Origin: an uncultured Gammaproteobacteria bacterium | GTDB lineage: Bacteria; Pseudomonadota; Gammaproteobacteria; PS1; Pseudothioglobaceae | Length of the DNA stretch: 6,100 nt | Direction: 5' to 3' | NCBI GenBank assembly: GCA_929200175.1 | Contig: CAKMYR010000079.1 | Span: 1 to 6,100 of the forward strand | In this document: one piece after another, positions 5,535 through 6,100 of the stretch | Layout of the letters: each line of letters begins with the position of its first letter | How positions within the stretch are numbered: the first letter of the stretch is position 1 | Made by a program: the position numbers and the translations under genes | Notes under the pieces: generated by a model | Told to the model about the DNA's origin: nothing | Databases searched by the model: none | Seen by the model: the letters and a program-made list of their open reading frames with translations, nothing else

Positions 5535-6100
5535 ATGAATAAACTAAAATTTTATCATCCTAAATTTATCCCCACTTGGTTTTTAATTGGATTTATGATT
5601 ATAGGGGCTAAAATACCATTTAAAACTCAATTAATTCTAGGCAAAATTTTAGGCAGGATAATGTATATATTCTGTAAAAAATTTAGAAAAATAGCTTTTA
5701 TAAATGTTAGTCGTTGCTTTGAAAAAAACAATATAGCAAAAACAAATAATTTTATTAAAAAACACTTTGAATCTTTAGGTATTAGTGTTTTTGAAATATT
5801 GAATTGCTTTTTTATGACAGATAAAAAAGTAAAAAAACTATATCAAATTGAAAACAATCAACACTTACAAAAAGCGATAGATAATAACAAAAATATCATT
5901 TTATTAGTTGGGCATTTTACTAGTATGATTTTTATAGGAAGAATATTAGCGCAAAACTTTTATTTGGCTGTTGTTTATAAGCAACAAAAAAATCTATTAT
6001 TTAATCACATAATGAGAAAACAGTATTCTAAACATGGAGCCATATTAGTTGAAGCAAAAAATGCTAAAGGTATAGTAAAAACTATGAAAAACGGTATGCC
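5535..6100 (+). CDS. LpxL/HtrB-family lipid A acyltransferase-like protein (N-terminal 188 residues; runs off right edge)
   Basis: Family members transfer secondary acyl chains from acyl-ACP to Kdo2-lipid IVA (or a later lipid A intermediate) at the inner-membrane cytoplasmic face. The N-terminus fits well: HPKFIPTW (8-15) at the start of a membrane anchor (about 11-29), then KTQLILGKILGRIMY (30-44), RKIAFINVSRCF (51-62), LLVGHF (123-128), VVYKQQKNLLF (146-156) and a GAILVEAKNAKGIVK block (168-182). From memory E. coli LpxL is about 306 residues, so roughly 60% is present. The catalytic HX4(D/E) motif is altered: H127 is present, but residue 132 is Ile (HFTSMIFIGR, 127-136), where LpxL proteins have Glu or Asp before the (G)GR. 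The frame is open across the site, so this is a substitution and not a frameshift. It may be an inactive or diverged paralogue, so I give no lpxL or lpxM symbol. The ATG at 5535 places HPKFIPTW as in the family; no Shine-Dalgarno is seen. Confidence 0.85.
   Translation, partial: MNKLKFYHPKFIPTWFLIGFMIIGAKIPFKTQLILGKILGRIMYIFCKKFRKIAFINVSRCFEKNNIAKTNNFIKKHFESLGISVFEILNCFFMTDKKVKKLYQIENNQHLQKAIDNNKNIILLVGHFTSMIFIGRILAQNFYLAVVYKQQKNLLFNHIMRKQYSKHGAILVEAKNAKGIVKTMKNGM

Noticed and set aside
5535..6100. Frameshifted pseudogene explanation for the lpxL-like gene
   Set aside because: The frame is open for all 188 codons in the window, and conserved blocks on both sides of the altered HX4(D/E) motif are in the same frame, so a point substitution is the simpler reading. 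Decay beyond the right edge cannot be excluded.

Overview
The window is AT-rich (very roughly 70-75% A+T by eye) and reads as a chromosomal segment of a Gram-negative proteobacterium, most probably a gammaproteobacterium. The rsmH, FtsL, FtsI, DnaG and LpxL/HtrB-type proteins all have gammaproteobacterial character. The A/T-only spacers, Lys/Asn/Ile-rich proteins and many homopolymer A/T runs resemble small-genome or symbiont lineages. The left-edge repeat protein recalls families seen in SUP05/thiotrophic-symbiont relatives, but that lineage guess comes from memory, not from a search.

Layout. 1-516 (minus) is the N-terminal part of an exported repeat protein, probably an LVIVD-like beta-propeller, running off the left edge. 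517-611 is a divergent spacer with a good minus-strand -10 box and a 10-bp palindrome. 612-3681 (plus) is a tightly overlapping three-gene operon, rsmH-ftsL-ftsI, the front of the division/cell-wall (dcw) cluster. 3697-5499 (minus) is dnaG (primase), convergent with ftsI after only 15 bp. 5501-5534 is a pure A/T spacer. From 5535 (plus) a lipid A acyltransferase-family gene runs off the right edge.

How the genes work together. RsmH modifies 16S rRNA; FtsL and FtsI are core divisome proteins, FtsI being the septal transpeptidase. The ftsL and ftsI starts overlap the preceding stops by 7 and 4 nt, so the three proteins are probably translationally coupled. DnaG primes replication, and the LpxL-like protein belongs to outer-membrane lipid A assembly. 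The usual neighbours mraZ (before rsmH) and murE (after ftsI) are absent, and dnaG has neither rpsU nor rpoD beside it, so two classical conserved operons are broken up here.

Most notable observations. (1) The LpxL-like protein keeps the catalytic His of the HX4(D/E) motif but has Ile where the acidic residue should be. (2) FtsI has exactly four cysteines, in two pairs, each pair bracketing a segment that looks inserted relative to E. coli FtsI; this suggests disulfide-stapled loops. (3) The left gene has near-identical DNA repeats encoding propeller-like units. No RNA genes, CRISPR arrays, insertion sequences or phage genes were seen, and I found no clearly new multi-gene system.
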